A stretch of DNA of 64,000 nucleotides from Cavia porcellus (taxonomy: Eukaryota; Chordata; Mammalia; Rodentia; Caviidae). Positions 50,166 through 60,417 of this stretch are shown here, piece by piece. How positions within the stretch are numbered: position 1 is the stretch's first letter; every line of letters begins with the position of its first letter. The stretch lies in contig NW_026947514.1 in assembly GCF_034190915.1 (NCBI RefSeq), forward strand, positions 7,848,201 to 7,912,200, written 5' to 3'. Both the position numbers and the translations under genes were made by a program. The notes beneath the pieces were generated by a model that saw only the letters and a list, made by a program, of their open reading frames with translations, did not search any database and was not told where the DNA came from.

Positions 50166-51329
50166 GTATTTTTATTTAAAGGTAAAATGGTTCTATGCGT
50201 CCCTGAGTATTTTGCTTTTCTTAGGATATATTCATAGATGCAGTACCCCAGAATATTGGGGAACACTTTCTCAAAGTCAACTGTGGTGAGTGTGAGGTGA
50301 ATCATTAGCAGGGAGGAGAGGAGGGACCACTCCTCAGCCTGTGACCGAGCAGAAGGAAGGGGACTTGGCTGACACAGCTTAAAGAGTGTGCGTGGCAGGG
50401 TGGGTGGTTTCAGAACTGTTTGAGATTTCAGAACTGCATGCAGTTTGGGGTTGGAAAATGAAATAAAACCAATTTCATTCTCTGGAGTTTTCTAAGTAGG
50501 CCAGCAATGTGAACCCCAAATCCAAACATTTAGAATTTTTGAAAGAATGGTGTTAGGCAGCATTTAAGTTTTATTTTTTTACTGGGGAAAATGTAAAAAG
50601 AGAGTGCTACAGTGAGCATCTCAGGAAGCATTGGGAACCAGCTGTTACTGCTCTGGAGCTGAAGTCCGTAAAGGCGTGGCCTGGGCAGACAGCAAAGGGT
50701 AGGAACCCTGTTTGATCATGACAGCCAGCGCCTCTGGGCCACGCCCTGGCCCCTGGGTGCTTAACTCTGGTATTCTGGGTATTCTGCGTTTGTCCTTCTC
50801 ATGAACATTGTGTCACTTGTAATTCGTCAAAGTGAAAAACACTTGATCAGGCTTAAAAATGTACAGCTTTTAAAATCCATAGTTACCCAGAGTTCGATTG
50901 GAGTGAGTGGACGTGGCAGGTGGGCCTTCGTTTGATCAGCTCAAGCTTCTAAAGCCTGCATCTTCCCATGCAAACTCTGTGCTGCTCCGTTCTGGCCTCC
51001 CTTACCTGCCTGGCTAACGTCGATGGGGACAGAAACCCTGGGATCACAGGGTCAGTCTTGGAGGCCCGTGCATGGTCATTTTAGCCAGATGCTCTTTATT
51101 TTAGGTGTCTGCGCAGTGGGTGCCTGGCTCAGTGACAGTGACCCTCTTAAAGACTTGGTTCCTTAAACTGCCACTGCAGCGGATGTGCTGCTGGCCTGCC
51201 ACTACTGACCTAGCAGGGAGCACACTCATCTCGTCACACCCCAAGCAGCCAGGAGCTTCTGCAGATCTCAGGACTTCAGAATGATCCGTTGTGAAATCTG
51301 AATGGGTTCAGCTTTTTATTTATTTGTTG

Positions 51330-51480
51330 TTTGTGTTTTTGAGACAGGATATCACCATGTACTTCAGCCTGATTTTGACTATATTCAGGCCACTGACTAT
51401 GTAGCCTTGGCTGGCCTTGAAGTCACTGTGACCCTCCTGCCTGCACCTCCCAAGTGCTAGCGTGTGGCTTCGTGCCTGGC
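51330..51480 (-). repeat. B1 SINE (antisense) in the ATG2B 3' UTR
   Basis: TTTTTGAGACAGGATATCACC, GTAGCCTTGGCTGGCCTTG and CCTGCACCTCCCAAGTGC. Confidence 0.85.
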
Positions 51481-53271
51481 TGTATGTGCCATTCCTGAGT
51501 GGAGCAAGCTGCACGTGGCCACTTGTTGCTATGCTGAATTCTTCTGGAGCCTCCCCCGAGTTCTAGTAGCTAGTCTGCCAGTGAGGCTCTATTCCCTGCA
51601 ATCCTGTCTGCGCAGCCGACCTCACATCCTAAATGGACAGGCGGCGGCGGCGGCCATCTCGAGGTCTTCACCTTGCATGGTGTGACTTAGAATCCCCGCT
51701 TTGCCCTTACCGTCTGCCCCACATGGCTGTTACTGCTGAGCAGAACGTCTCTGAACATTTGCCTTTGAGGATAAACAAGACCCAGTTCATCCTGCAACTG
51801 TCATAGCACTGCACTTTCATTTTAATGGAGTTTGGGTACGGTTGGGACTTGCACGTACAGTACACATATTTGACATCAACAGTTTTGTAACACAAAAGTC
51901 CCCTTAAAATTTTTTTTTTGTAGTAGCAGTGTGCCTAAGAGGGCAAAATACTAAAACTCGGGGTTTCCTGTTTCTTGCCACATGTCACTTTTAAGTACTC
52001 TTGCCGTATTTCCAGCCCTTCGAGAACTGCTTTTTAATCATCCCCTTTCCACACTGCTCCATGGGTTTGGCGCCCTTGTTCAGCTTCAGAAGTGGTCAGA
52101 CAGCTGTACATGTCCCCAGTGCTGCTTGTTCTGAGGCAGACACATCCCTGCAGGCCTCTGGAGACCCAGGGCCATGCTGGACGTCAAGTGAGGAGTCCCA
52201 TTTGTGCTGTGGCTTCAGAATTTCCTGTTAATTGTCTTCATATTTAAATTTTGTATGTATAAAAAGCTGCAAGACTGGGTGTAAGAAAAATCATTCGGTT
52301 TTTACTGTTGGATTTCTTATACCTGTATCGCTGTCATTTCTCAGATTCAGGGATGTGCTGGGCAGTGTGGGGCGCTCTACCCTGCTTCCCATCCTGTTGA
52401 CTCCCACAGGACACCGGACAGTGTCTTGAGTTTTTATTCTTCTTTTTCTTTTCCAGGAAATTTTATTTTGCTTTACTGCAAGCTATAGTTTCAAATGTGC
52501 TTAAGACCAAGTGATCTTTATCTCAGTGTCTTCAGCACTGTGTGGGGCTCACGGCTCCCTTTAGTGGACATCGTGTGCCCACTGCAAGTGGGCCAGTTTG
52601 ATTCAGAAAGTATTTTCCTTAAATCACACTGTCTGCAAATCTGAGGCAGAAAGGCATTTCAGTAAGCTGCTGTGGCAGGTTTCTTTGGGGTTGAGAAATT
52701 GGGGTTTCGACAGTCCCTAAGTTTGCTGTCAGCAGTTCTCTAAAGGCAGGAGAGGTATATAGTACTGTCCACCCCTTGGTTTCAAGCATATAGTAAATGT
52801 ACCGCTGCACAAGAGGGTCAGAACACTGTCTGCCGTGTGTCAGGACTGTAACGGTGATGTCCACTGCTCAGTTACATCTTCATTGCCTGGAGGGTTGAGA
52901 TAGCAGTTGCCCTTCTTAAAAAGTTTTTTTTCCCTGTGCTGTTTCATACACATTTTGTACAAAGGAGGCGGGTTGCTTCCCGTTTCTGGTTGGGTGTGTC
53001 TCATGTGTGTCTAACGTGCTGATACTGTGGCTGTTTGCTTTTTCATTGAAAAATGTAACAAGAACACTGCATTCTGCTTCTGTGTTGACCTTCCTGTCTT
53101 AGACACTGAATTATTTCACGACAGTAATAAGAATGTATATGTATATGTTGGCCATCTTTATTTTCTTAACTATGGCTGTGAATAAGAATTTTGATGCTGT
53201 ACAAGTATTTTTGTGGAAATGTAACTTGTTAGTGTATTTAAAACATGAAATTAAGAATACTCACGAAGAAA

Positions 53272-53277
53272 ATTAAA
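53272..53277 (+). terminator. Possible distal poly(A) signal ATTAAA
   Basis: AAAATTAAATTATTC, followed by T/G-rich sequence. Would give a 3' UTR of about 4.1 kb. Confidence 0.45.
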
Positions 53278-53295
53278 TTATTCTTTGGAGTTTGC

Positions 53296-54410
53296 TTAAA
53301 ATATTACTGTCAACTGAGAATTGTTTCCAAAACCTGTATGAAACTCTTTGTGGGTGGCATAGGTCTGTGTGAGGGCCAGATACTACAGATGACCTTCTTG
53401 TGATCCTGGGCCCCCTTGACAAATAATCTGGTGTTTATCTGCTACTGGTATTTGAGACATGAGAGTAAATGATGTTAAAGTTTGTCTCTCCTTCCTCTTT
53501 GGGGTATTAATCAGTATATTAGTTATCCCTATGATGAAGACTCAATCCAAATATATCTTACAGCTTTGGTCTTATGGACTCAGTCTCTTGCCCTCGTTTT
53601 ACAAAGAGGAAACTGAGGCACAGGAAAAAAAAAAAAAGAATTGTCCAAGGGTAGCAACATGTGGTTTGGATCAAGATCGGGAAGGGCTTCCATGCATCAG
53701 GAAAGTTGTTGGGGTTTCTGTTGATGCCCCTTACGTAGCACACAGAAGCTGCTGCCAGAAGGGTCAGGGGCTTGTGACAAGGACACACAGCCAGAATGCA
53801 GAGAAGGGTGATGAGGGTGATGACCCCAGCCTGACTGATTCCTGCCCAGCTCCCCACATTTCCTGCATCTCCTCCCATCAGTGGCATTGCTGACTTGCAG
53901 GACCCTGGAGCAGGAGTTTGATGACTGTGTCCTGTGACATCTGGACCTGGGCTGCTGCTGGCGAAGCCATGAGACAGCCTTATCTCTGAGACAGCCTTGT
54001 CTCTGAGGCCTTCCCAGGCTCTGCCTTTGGTCTCGGGGTATGTCTTGTTCTGTCTTACAGGGTGGGAAAAGTGGGGTTCAAGAGTGGGGCAGGAACTTTC
54101 CCCAGGCCACACAACTTGTCCAGCTGCGCTGGGAGCTGTCCGGTGTCTCGTTAGGGTTGGGGATGCTGTGTGTGGCTGGGGTGGTCACTTGAACACGGCC
54201 TCCTCAGTGGCCGGGACCTTGGCTGCTGCTCAGATTATGGGTTCTTGGATAGCAGGAACCAGGCCCCGGTGTCCCAGTCCCGGGCCCAGCTTTGATGCTG
54301 TCATGCAGAATCTGTTCTCCATAAAAAATGCATTTAGGATACAAGGGGTGAGATCATCACTAGTTCCTACCCAGGATGTTGTCACCAGCTGGTGCGTGAC
54401 TTTTGGCAGA
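53296..54410 (+). other. Intergenic DNA with MIR-like pieces
   Basis: MIR core at 53594-53690 (GTTTTACAAAGAGGAAACTG, AGGCACAGG, TTGTCCAAGGGTAGC) and a second near 54065-54130 (CCCCAGGCCACACAACTTGT). No gene found; a 184-residue frame on the minus strand crosses the MIR and an A run and looks accidental. Confidence 0.6.
53594..53690 (+). repeat. MIR fragment
   Basis: CGTTTTACAAAGAGGAAACTG, then AGGCACAGG, an A run and TTGTCCAAGGGTAGCA. Confidence 0.7.
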
Positions 54411-54772
54411 TGTTATGGTTTATACCTCAATGTGCCCCCAAAGGCACATGCATTCATAGGTTAGGCTTTGGGGAATGATTGGATCATAGGTGTGATAATG
54501 AGTTTATAACTGCGTGTCATAGGGAGGTGAAGCCAGGTTGGAGATGGGTCACTGGGGGTGTGGCCTAGAAGACCTAATCTCCCCCTCTCCTCCCTTGATC
54601 TTGATTTTTGCTACCATGTTACCAAGTGCTGTTTCTCCTCTGCCAGGGTGCCTTGCTTTGCAGTCAGCTGACTGTGCACTGAAACCTCTACAAACTATAA
54701 ACCAAAATAAAACTTTCCCCCTTTAATTGGTGGCTGTTGGCATTGTGCCTTAGAAGTAAAACAGTAAGACAC
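54411..54772 (+). repeat. MaLR-like solo LTR
   Basis: Starts TGTTATGGTTTATACCTC, has GGGTCACTGGGGGTGTGGCC and ends ACTATAAACCAAAATAAAAC ... TAAGACACA. The layout (TG start, AATAAA near the end, CTGAAACCTCTACAAACT) fits a mammalian ERVL-MaLR LTR. Confidence 0.55.
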
Positions 54773-55145
54773 ATTTTGATACCCACATTGGGGTTGTTGC
54801 TGAAATGTGACCATGTGGTTCATGTGAGGAACAAGCCCACCCCCGCTTTGATCATGCACAATGCACAGATCAGACAGAGAACAGGGAGTGCGGGAAGGTG
54901 AGACTTTATTTCCCCAACTTACAAGAGCAGGTGTGAGCTCAATGGGAAGGCAGGTACAGCTGCATGGTCACAGCAAGCAGTTTATCCCTAGCATGCAGCT
55001 CCTGGCCCCCAGTTCCTGGTCAGCTGAGTTGTGTGGGGGCACAGTCTTCTCAGTCTCTGCCTAGACCCTTAGCCTCCCCTTGGCAAATATTTTGTGGGCT
55101 TAAAGGCAAATGATTAAGCCACAGGTGCGTAACTTCTTAATTGCC
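54773..55145 (+). other. Intergenic DNA before the provirus
   Basis: No gene or named repeat. It ends in the target duplication GGTACT. Confidence 0.6.
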
Positions 55146-55151
55146 GGTACT
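55146..55151 (+). repeat. Provirus target-site duplication, 5' copy (GGTACT)
   Basis: GGTACT directly before the TG of the 5' LTR; repeated at 63251-63256. A 6-bp duplication is the size made by betaretroviral integrases. Confidence 0.97.
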
Positions 55152-55547
55152 TGTGGGGGATGAGGTGTCACTTTGTAGGCCCAACCCCCTCTAACCTGCA
55201 ATTTACAATAGCCGCCCTGGTATGCGAGAAGGAGGTAGAATAGGAATGCCTGTTCTCAGTGAGACCCCTCACCCTCTGGAATCCATACTGTGAGCTGGCT
55301 TTGTTTTGCAGAAGTCTTGAGGAAGTGGCTGGCCACTCTTTGTGACACTAACAGCAGACAAATTAACAACATTCTTGAGCTAATGAATTTCTTCCTGGGC
55401 TAGAGAAGTTATGAGAACTGGTTGTGATTATTTACTTCACTTAGATAGCTTTAGAATAAACATTGTAGTCTGTCACGTTGTAGCTTGCCACAAAGAATGC
55501 CTTTTCACTACTTAATTATCTGGGCTCTGTGAACTGATCGGGTTTAC

Positions 55548-55554
55548 TATATAT
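55548..55554 (+). promoter_or_regulatory. LTR TATA box
   Basis: TATATAT, placing the expected transcription start near 55578-55584. Confidence 0.65.
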
Positions 55555-55563
55555 GAATCCTAA

Positions 55564-55569
55564 AATAAA
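55564..55569 (+). terminator. LTR poly(A) signal AATAAA
   Basis: CTAAAATAAAGATTG, ten bases after the TATA box. The equivalent in the 3' LTR is 63092-63097 and would serve as the real processing signal. Confidence 0.75.
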
Positions 55570-55724
55570 GATTGTGCGTGCAGTGCAGTGTAACGCGGTG
55601 CAGACAGTAAAAGTGCCGTGTCCTGTCTTCCTTTCCGAGCACTGTACCCCCCGTGTCCCGATCAGGCGTGTGTGCGTGTTTACCTTTCCCGGAGTTCAGA
55701 GTGCTCTAAGACACTCACGACAAG

Positions 55725-55744
55725 TGGCGCCCGAATTCAGGGAC
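55725..55744 (+). other. Primer binding site, tRNA-Lys3 type with an extra TT
   Basis: TGGCGCCCGAATTCAGGGAC starts two bases after the LTR. All 18 bases of a Lys3 site are present, but a TT splits it after base 11, creating GAATTC at the junction that corresponds to the acceptor/T-stem border of the tRNA. Confidence 0.85.
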
Positions 55745-55789
55745 TCCAAAGGTCGCTTAGGAAGGTAAGTATAATTTTATTACGGGGAA

Positions 55790-57484
55790 ATGGGACAATC
55801 TGCTTCCTCTCCTTTCTTAAAAATTCTTAAACATTTATTATCTATATATGGCATATCGCTCAGGTCAGCTGACTTGGATATGTGTATTGATACAATTAAA
55901 GAATATAATCCTTGGTTTCCAGATGAAGGAACTTTGGATGTAGAAGTATGGAGGAAGGCAAGGGTTAGTATAGAAAGGGCTATGCAACAGGAGGAAAAGA
56001 TTCCTTTACGTTTTTGGGCTATTTGGTCGGTTGTGTACTCTTTATTAAAAGCTATGGAAGATGAACATATTGTAGAAAATCTTCAACTAGAAATTAAGCC
56101 AGTTATTCAGGAATTGCCCCTCACAGAGGAGGAGCAGAATGTAGTTCAAAATGACGCTATCGCTTTAAGTAGTGAAAAGGCGTCCAAACTGAAAGTAAAA
56201 TCCGCTACAGCCGACTCAGCTTTAGCTGCCGCAGCAATATCAAATTATGACAATCGCCCAATTTTACAGGCTATACAGCATTTAACACAAGAGGTGAAAC
56301 AACTCTCTGTTAAGCAGAACCCGCCTATAGCTCCCTCTGCACCTCCTCCATCTAACCCTAATTGGAGTAAAGCCAAGCTAGCTTTGGCTGATCTACCAAA
56401 ATTAGGGGATTCTGATGAGGAAAAGCCTGCCTTTGCTTTCCCTGTAATCAGGCCGCAGCCAATAGATGGAGAGGCAGTTCCCCCTAGATGGGAAGCATTT
56501 AATATGGATGATTTAGCAAAATTAAAAAAGGCTGTAACCCTTTATGGCCCTCAGGCTCATTACACTAGAGAATTAATAACATCGGTAGCAGATCAGTATG
56601 GTAATCTTGCTCCTTATGATTGGAAAGCCTTGGCCAAAATTCTTTTAAAGGAGCCAGAATATTTACAGTGGCACATGTGGTTTATGGAAGGTTGTGCGGA
56701 AAAGGCAAGACAAAATGCTGACGATCGAGATCCTAATATTAGACTCATTTCTTATCCCATGCTCTCTGGTACAGGTTTCTTTGATACTGTTGAGCATCAG
56801 GCAGGAGCTCCAAGAGAGATTCATGCTCAATTAAAAGATATTGCTTTAAAAGCTTGGGATAAAATACGGCCTAAAGGATCAGAATATGGATCTTGGGCTA
56901 AAGTTCTGCAAGGAGCCAATGAACCGTATGTTGAGTTCGTTGCAAGACTTCAAAATGTTATAGAAAAAACAGTAGTGGGACAAGACTTACAAGAGCATCT
57001 CTTAAAAATGTTAGCTTTTGAAAATGCTAATGATGAATGCAAAAGGGCTTTAATTCCAATAAAAGATACTGGAACGATTGACAATTTTATAAAACAATGT
57101 AAAGATTTAAATTCAGAATCTAGGAAAATGCAACTGTTTGCTGAAACCATGGCAACCACGTGGACTAATTGGCAATCTAAAAAGGAACAGTCTTTAAAAT
57201 GCTTTAATTGTGGTCAGACAGGACATGTAAAGAGGGCCTGTCCAAAACTTGTAGGCAATGATCAAAAAAAGAGATCTAGAGCTCCTGGCTTATGTCCAAA
57301 ATGCAAGAAGGGAAATCATTGGGCTCGTGAATGCAGGAGTAAACAAGTTAATTCAGCTGAACAGAAGGGAAACGGGAGAGCGGGCCCTACCCCGGGCCCC
57401 GGACAAATCAATGGGGTAAATCTACCATATTCTCCCTACAGCCAGCCACCCAACACAGTGCCGCAGTGGACATACCAGCCTTAA
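55790..57484 (+). CDS. gag: Gag polyprotein, intact (564 aa)
   Basis: Structural polyprotein that builds the immature particle at the plasma membrane. Begins MGQSASS, with Gly2 for myristoylation. Helical matrix occupies roughly residues 1-110. A PSAP late-domain motif lies near residue 180 in a Pro-rich stretch. Capsid follows, with a major homology region near residues 374-391 (QGANEPYVEFVARLQ). Nucleocapsid has two CCHC zinc knuckles near residues 470 and 502 (CFNCGQTGHVKRAC and CPKCKKGNHWAREC). No stop or frameshift interrupts it. The start codon follows the primer site by 45 bp and no better ATG precedes it. The pro frame overlaps its end in the -1 frame. Confidence 0.96.
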   Translation: MGQSASSPFLKILKHLLSIYGISLRSADLDMCIDTIKEYNPWFPDEGTLDVEVWRKARVSIERAMQQEEKIPLRFWAIWSVVYSLLKAMEDEHIVENLQLEIKPVIQELPLTEEEQNVVQNDAIALSSEKASKLKVKSATADSALAAAAISNYDNRPILQAIQHLTQEVKQLSVKQNPPIAPSAPPPSNPNWSKAKLALADLPKLGDSDEEKPAFAFPVIRPQPIDGEAVPPRWEAFNMDDLAKLKKAVTLYGPQAHYTRELITSVADQYGNLAPYDWKALAKILLKEPEYLQWHMWFMEGCAEKARQNADDRDPNIRLISYPMLSGTGFFDTVEHQAGAPREIHAQLKDIALKAWDKIRPKGSEYGSWAKVLQGANEPYVEFVARLQNVIEKTVVGQDLQEHLLKMLAFENANDECKRALIPIKDTGTIDNFIKQCKDLNSESRKMQLFAETMATTWTNWQSKKEQSLKCFNCGQTGHVKRACPKLVGNDQKKRSRAPGLCPKCKKGNHWARECRSKQVNSAEQKGNGRAGPTPGPGQINGVNLPYSPYSQPPNTVPQWTYQP

Positions 57485-57993
57485 AAGATGTAGAATTAAG
57501 AGGAGGACAATCTCCCGTGAGAATTCCTACAGGAATTTTTGGTCCCCTGCCTGCGGGAACTTTTGGCTTGCTCACGGGTAGATCTAGTTTAAATCAAAAA
57601 GGCATTACTGTTCACTTAGGAATTATAGATGCAGATTATACTGGAGAAATTCAAATTCTGATGTCCTCACTTACAGATTATAAATTATTAAAGGGAGAAC
57701 GTATAGCTCAACTCATTTTACTGCCTTATATCCCAATAGGATCCTCTGTTGTTCAGCGAACAGGAGGGTTCGGCAGCACTAACCCTATTAATGTAATGTG
57801 GACAGCTAAATTATCTCAACAACAACCTCTTATTAATATTTTTATTGAGCATAAGAAAATTCAGGCTCTTATAGATACAGGCTCGGATATTACTATTGTT
57901 AAACCCACTGATTGGCCTTCTCATATTACTTATACTATTATTCCATGTAATATAAAAGGAGTAAGTAAAACTCCAGTAAATACAATTGGATAA
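57361..57993 (+). pseudogene. pro: dUTPase-protease frame (pro), truncated by an in-frame stop
   Basis: Expressed by the -1 shift from gag; pro codons open at 57361. A dUTPase occupies about 57451-57790, with motif 1 (SAAVDIP), GRSSL, GIIDADYTG, ERIAQLIL and the C-terminal RTGGFGSTN. An aspartic protease follows with active site LIDTGSD near 57870. A TAA at 57991-57993 stops the frame. The same frame then stays open to TAA at 58123-58125 and carries the conserved GRD element near the protease C-terminus, so the stop removes part of the enzyme. The dUTPase itself is complete. I saw no G-patch. Confidence 0.9.
57367..57418 (+). promoter_or_regulatory. Gag-Pro -1 ribosomal frameshift signal with predicted pseudoknot
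   Basis: GGGAAAC at 57367-57373 lies in the gag frame as G|GGA|AAC. After an 8-nt spacer, GGGCCC (57382-57387) can pair with GGGCCC (57394-57399). The loop TACCCC (57388-57393) is the exact complement of GGGGTA (57413-57418). Together they form an H-type pseudoknot. The pro frame opens at 57361, just before the slip site. Confidence 0.9.
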
Positions 57994-58125
57994 GCCACAA
58001 TGCATATACATATAAAAAATGAAGAGGGTCAAGTTGCTGTTATTAAACCTTATATCTTAGAGGTGCCAGTTTCTATTTTAGGAAGAGATATATTAGAACA
58101 ATGGGGAGCTTATATACATTTTTAA
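57994..58125 (+). pseudogene. pro: Protease C-terminal part, cut off by the upstream stop
   Basis: Continues the pro frame with MHIHIKNEEGQ, then the family element SILGRDILEQWG, and ends at TAA 58123-58125. It overlaps the start of the pol frame. Confidence 0.85.
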
Positions 58126-59429
58126 TATTTTGCATGTTTCTACAGCTTAGGGAAATGAATCCTTTAAAGCTTAATTGGAAAAATGATGACCCAATTTGGA
58201 TAGATCAGTGGCCTTTGACTACTCAAAAGTTACAGGCAGCGCAGGAATTGATTGATCAACAACTTTCTCTACATCACATAGAACCATCCACATCTCCTTG
58301 GAATTCTCCAATATTTGTGATAAAAAAGAAATCAGGCAAGTGGAGACTTTTAACGGACTTACGTGCTGTAAATTCATCCTTATTTCAAATGGGAGCCCTT
58401 CAGCCTGGCATTCCTTTACCCTCAGCGCTCCCTGCTGGTTGGTTTGTATATGTTATAGATTTACAAGATTGTTTTTTTAACATTCCATTACATCCAGAAG
58501 ATAGAAAACAGTTTGCTTTTTCAATTCCTCAAACAAATTATCAAAGACCTTATCAAAGATATCAATGGAGGACTTTACCCCAAGGAATGAAAAATTCCCC
58601 AACTATATGTCAAATTTATGTTGATGCAGCATTAAAACCAGTGCGTGCACGATGGCCTCAGGTTTATACGGCTCATTTCATGGATGATATTTTATTCTCA
58701 TATAGTGATAGAAATGTTTTAGAAGATATTTTAAAAACTTTACCTCAATATTTTTCTCCGTTTGGACTTGTAATAGCACAGGATAAAATTCAAAAGGAAG
58801 AAGTTAGTCATTATTTGGGATATATTCTTACTAGACAAAAGGTGATTCCACAAAAAATGTCTATTAGGAGAGATAAGTTATCCACTTTAAATGATTTTCA
58901 AAAATTATTAGGGGATATTAATTGGCTTCGTCCCACACTAGGTATTCCTACCCATGCATTACAACATTTGTTTGCTACTCTACAGGGCTCTTCAGATCCA
59001 TCCAGCCCTCGTTCTTTAACAGCAAAAGCAGAGCAAGAATTACAGTTTATAGAACAACGAATTAAAGATGCATTTTTAATTAGGATTGATCCTAAATTGC
59101 CTCTAACTTTATATATTATTAATACTTTTCAATATCCCTCTGCAGTTTTAGGTCAGAATGCTATGCCAGTAGAATGGGTATTCACTAAAACTAAGCAATC
59201 TAAAAATGTCACACCGTATATCGATATGATTGCAACTTTAATTATGAATGGTAGAGCTCGTTCTATAACTTTGATAGGAGAAGATATAAACAATATAGTT
59301 ATCCCTTTAACTAAGGAACAATGGGAATATTTGTTGTCAATTACTGAAACCTTACAAATTGCTTTAGCAGATTTCATGGGAACTTTTTCATATCATTTTC
59401 CTAAAAGTAAATTATGGGATTTTTTTTAG
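58047..59429 (+). pseudogene. pol: Pol, reverse transcriptase part; ends at a frameshift in a T8 run
   Basis: The pol frame (-1 to pro) opens at 58047. Reverse transcriptase fingers and palm are clear: WRLLTDLRAVN, VIDLQDCFF (first catalytic Asp), LPQGMKNSPTICQ, then the catalytic pair in HFMDDILFS, which reads FMDD instead of the usual YxDD. The connection region follows. The frame ends at TAG (59427-59429) right after eight T bases at 59420-59427. The rest of Pol continues in a different frame from there, so the T run is the break point. No canonical heptamer for the pro-pol shift was recognised near 58116-58125. Confidence 0.9.
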
Positions 59430-60417
59430 ACGTCAACAATTTGTGGTTAATACCTTACTAGCTGTACAGCCAATTCCACAAGCTTTGACTATATTTACAG
59501 ATGGATCTAAAAATAAAGCTGCATATTGGACTCAAAAATCTTACTGGGTACGTCAGACAAATTTTAACTCTGTACAACAAAATGAACTTTTTGCTATATT
59601 ACAAGTGTTTTTAGATTTTCATAACCAACCTATTAATATAATAGCCGATTCAGCCTATTCTGTTGGAGTAGTGACAAATATCTATTCAGCTGTGTTATAT
59701 TCTAATAAGCCTGCCTTATTGTCTTTATTTCAAAATTTACAAATACATGTTCAAAAAAGAAATCATTCTTATTTTATTACTCATTTACATTCTCATTCTC
59801 AGTTACCCGGACCATTAGTATCAGGTAACAATGCAGTGGATTCCTTAGTTATGTTCACTATACCCGTTGAAGAACATCAATTTAATCATGCGAATGCAGG
59901 ACATTTGCATCTTAAATATAAGATACCTTTTACAAAAGCTAAACAAATTGTAAAAGCCTGCCCTATTTGTAGACCATTACATTTAAGAATTATTCCCGCA
60001 GGTGTCAACCCTCGAGGAACTCAACCTAATGAGTTATGGCAAATAGATATTACACATGTACCTTCTTTTGGTCGGCTTTCTTATGTACATGTAGTTATTG
60101 ATACATATTCTTCATTTCTATGGGCTACTGCTCAACAGGGAGAATCCACTAAAAATGTTATTGTACATTTATTGGAGACTTTTGCAGTTATGGGAATTCC
60201 TTCTAAAATCAAAACAGATAATGGACCTGCTTATACTAGCAGAACATTTAAACAATTTTGTGATCTCCATAATATTATTCATATTACAGGGATTGAATAT
60301 AACCCCCAGGGTCAAGCTATTGTTGAAAGAGCACATGGCACTCTTAAGTTGCAAATTAAAAAATTAAAAAGGAGGAGTCAGGAGGATATTCAGATACCAA
60401 TACTGTTTAAATTGTAA
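59430..60417 (+). pseudogene. pol: Pol, RNase H and integrase part; ends at an in-frame stop
   Basis: This frame picks up Pol after the T8 run. RNase H shows TIFTDGS, NELFAIL, NIIADSAYS and NNAVDS, all four DEDD residues. Integrase has the N-terminal HX3H...CX2C zinc site (HQFNH ... CPIC), catalytic WQIDITHV, TDNGPAYT and VERAHG, with exactly 35 residues between the second Asp and the Glu. A TAA at 60415-60417 cuts the protein before the C-terminal domain. Everything up to that point looks catalytically complete. Confidence 0.9.

Larger units (their letters stand above)
49182..53295 (+). other. ATG2B 3' UTR (proximal end certain, distal end inferred)
   Basis: The sequence follows the stop without another gene. 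AATAAA occurs at 50067-50072, 50160-50165 and 50462-50467. The part 52940-53295 reads like a conserved AT-rich UTR tail and has ATTAAA at 53272-53277. One antisense B1 interrupts it at 51330-51480. How far transcripts run is inference. Confidence 0.55.
55152..55722 (+). repeat. 5' LTR (571 bp)
   Basis: Begins TGTGGGGGATGAGG and ends CACTCACGACA (TG...CA). A TATATAT box (55548-55554) sits just before an AATAAA (55564-55569), so the start and the poly(A) site must be close and R very short. U5 is about 120-140 bp. U3 runs from 55152 to roughly 55578. Confidence 0.97.

Noticed and set aside
53558..54112. 184-residue open frame on the minus strand
   Set aside because: It crosses a MIR remnant and an A run, has no recognisable domain and no splice or promoter context.
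55553..55768. Short open frame in the LTRs as a superantigen-like gene
   Set aside because: It is 71 residues, spans R/U5 and the primer site and lacks membrane or Sag features. The MMTV sag frame lies in U3 and is far longer.
58116..58125. Canonical slippery heptamer for the pro-pol shift
   Set aside because: The T-rich sequence here does not fit X XXY YYZ in the pro frame; the real shift site remains unidentified.
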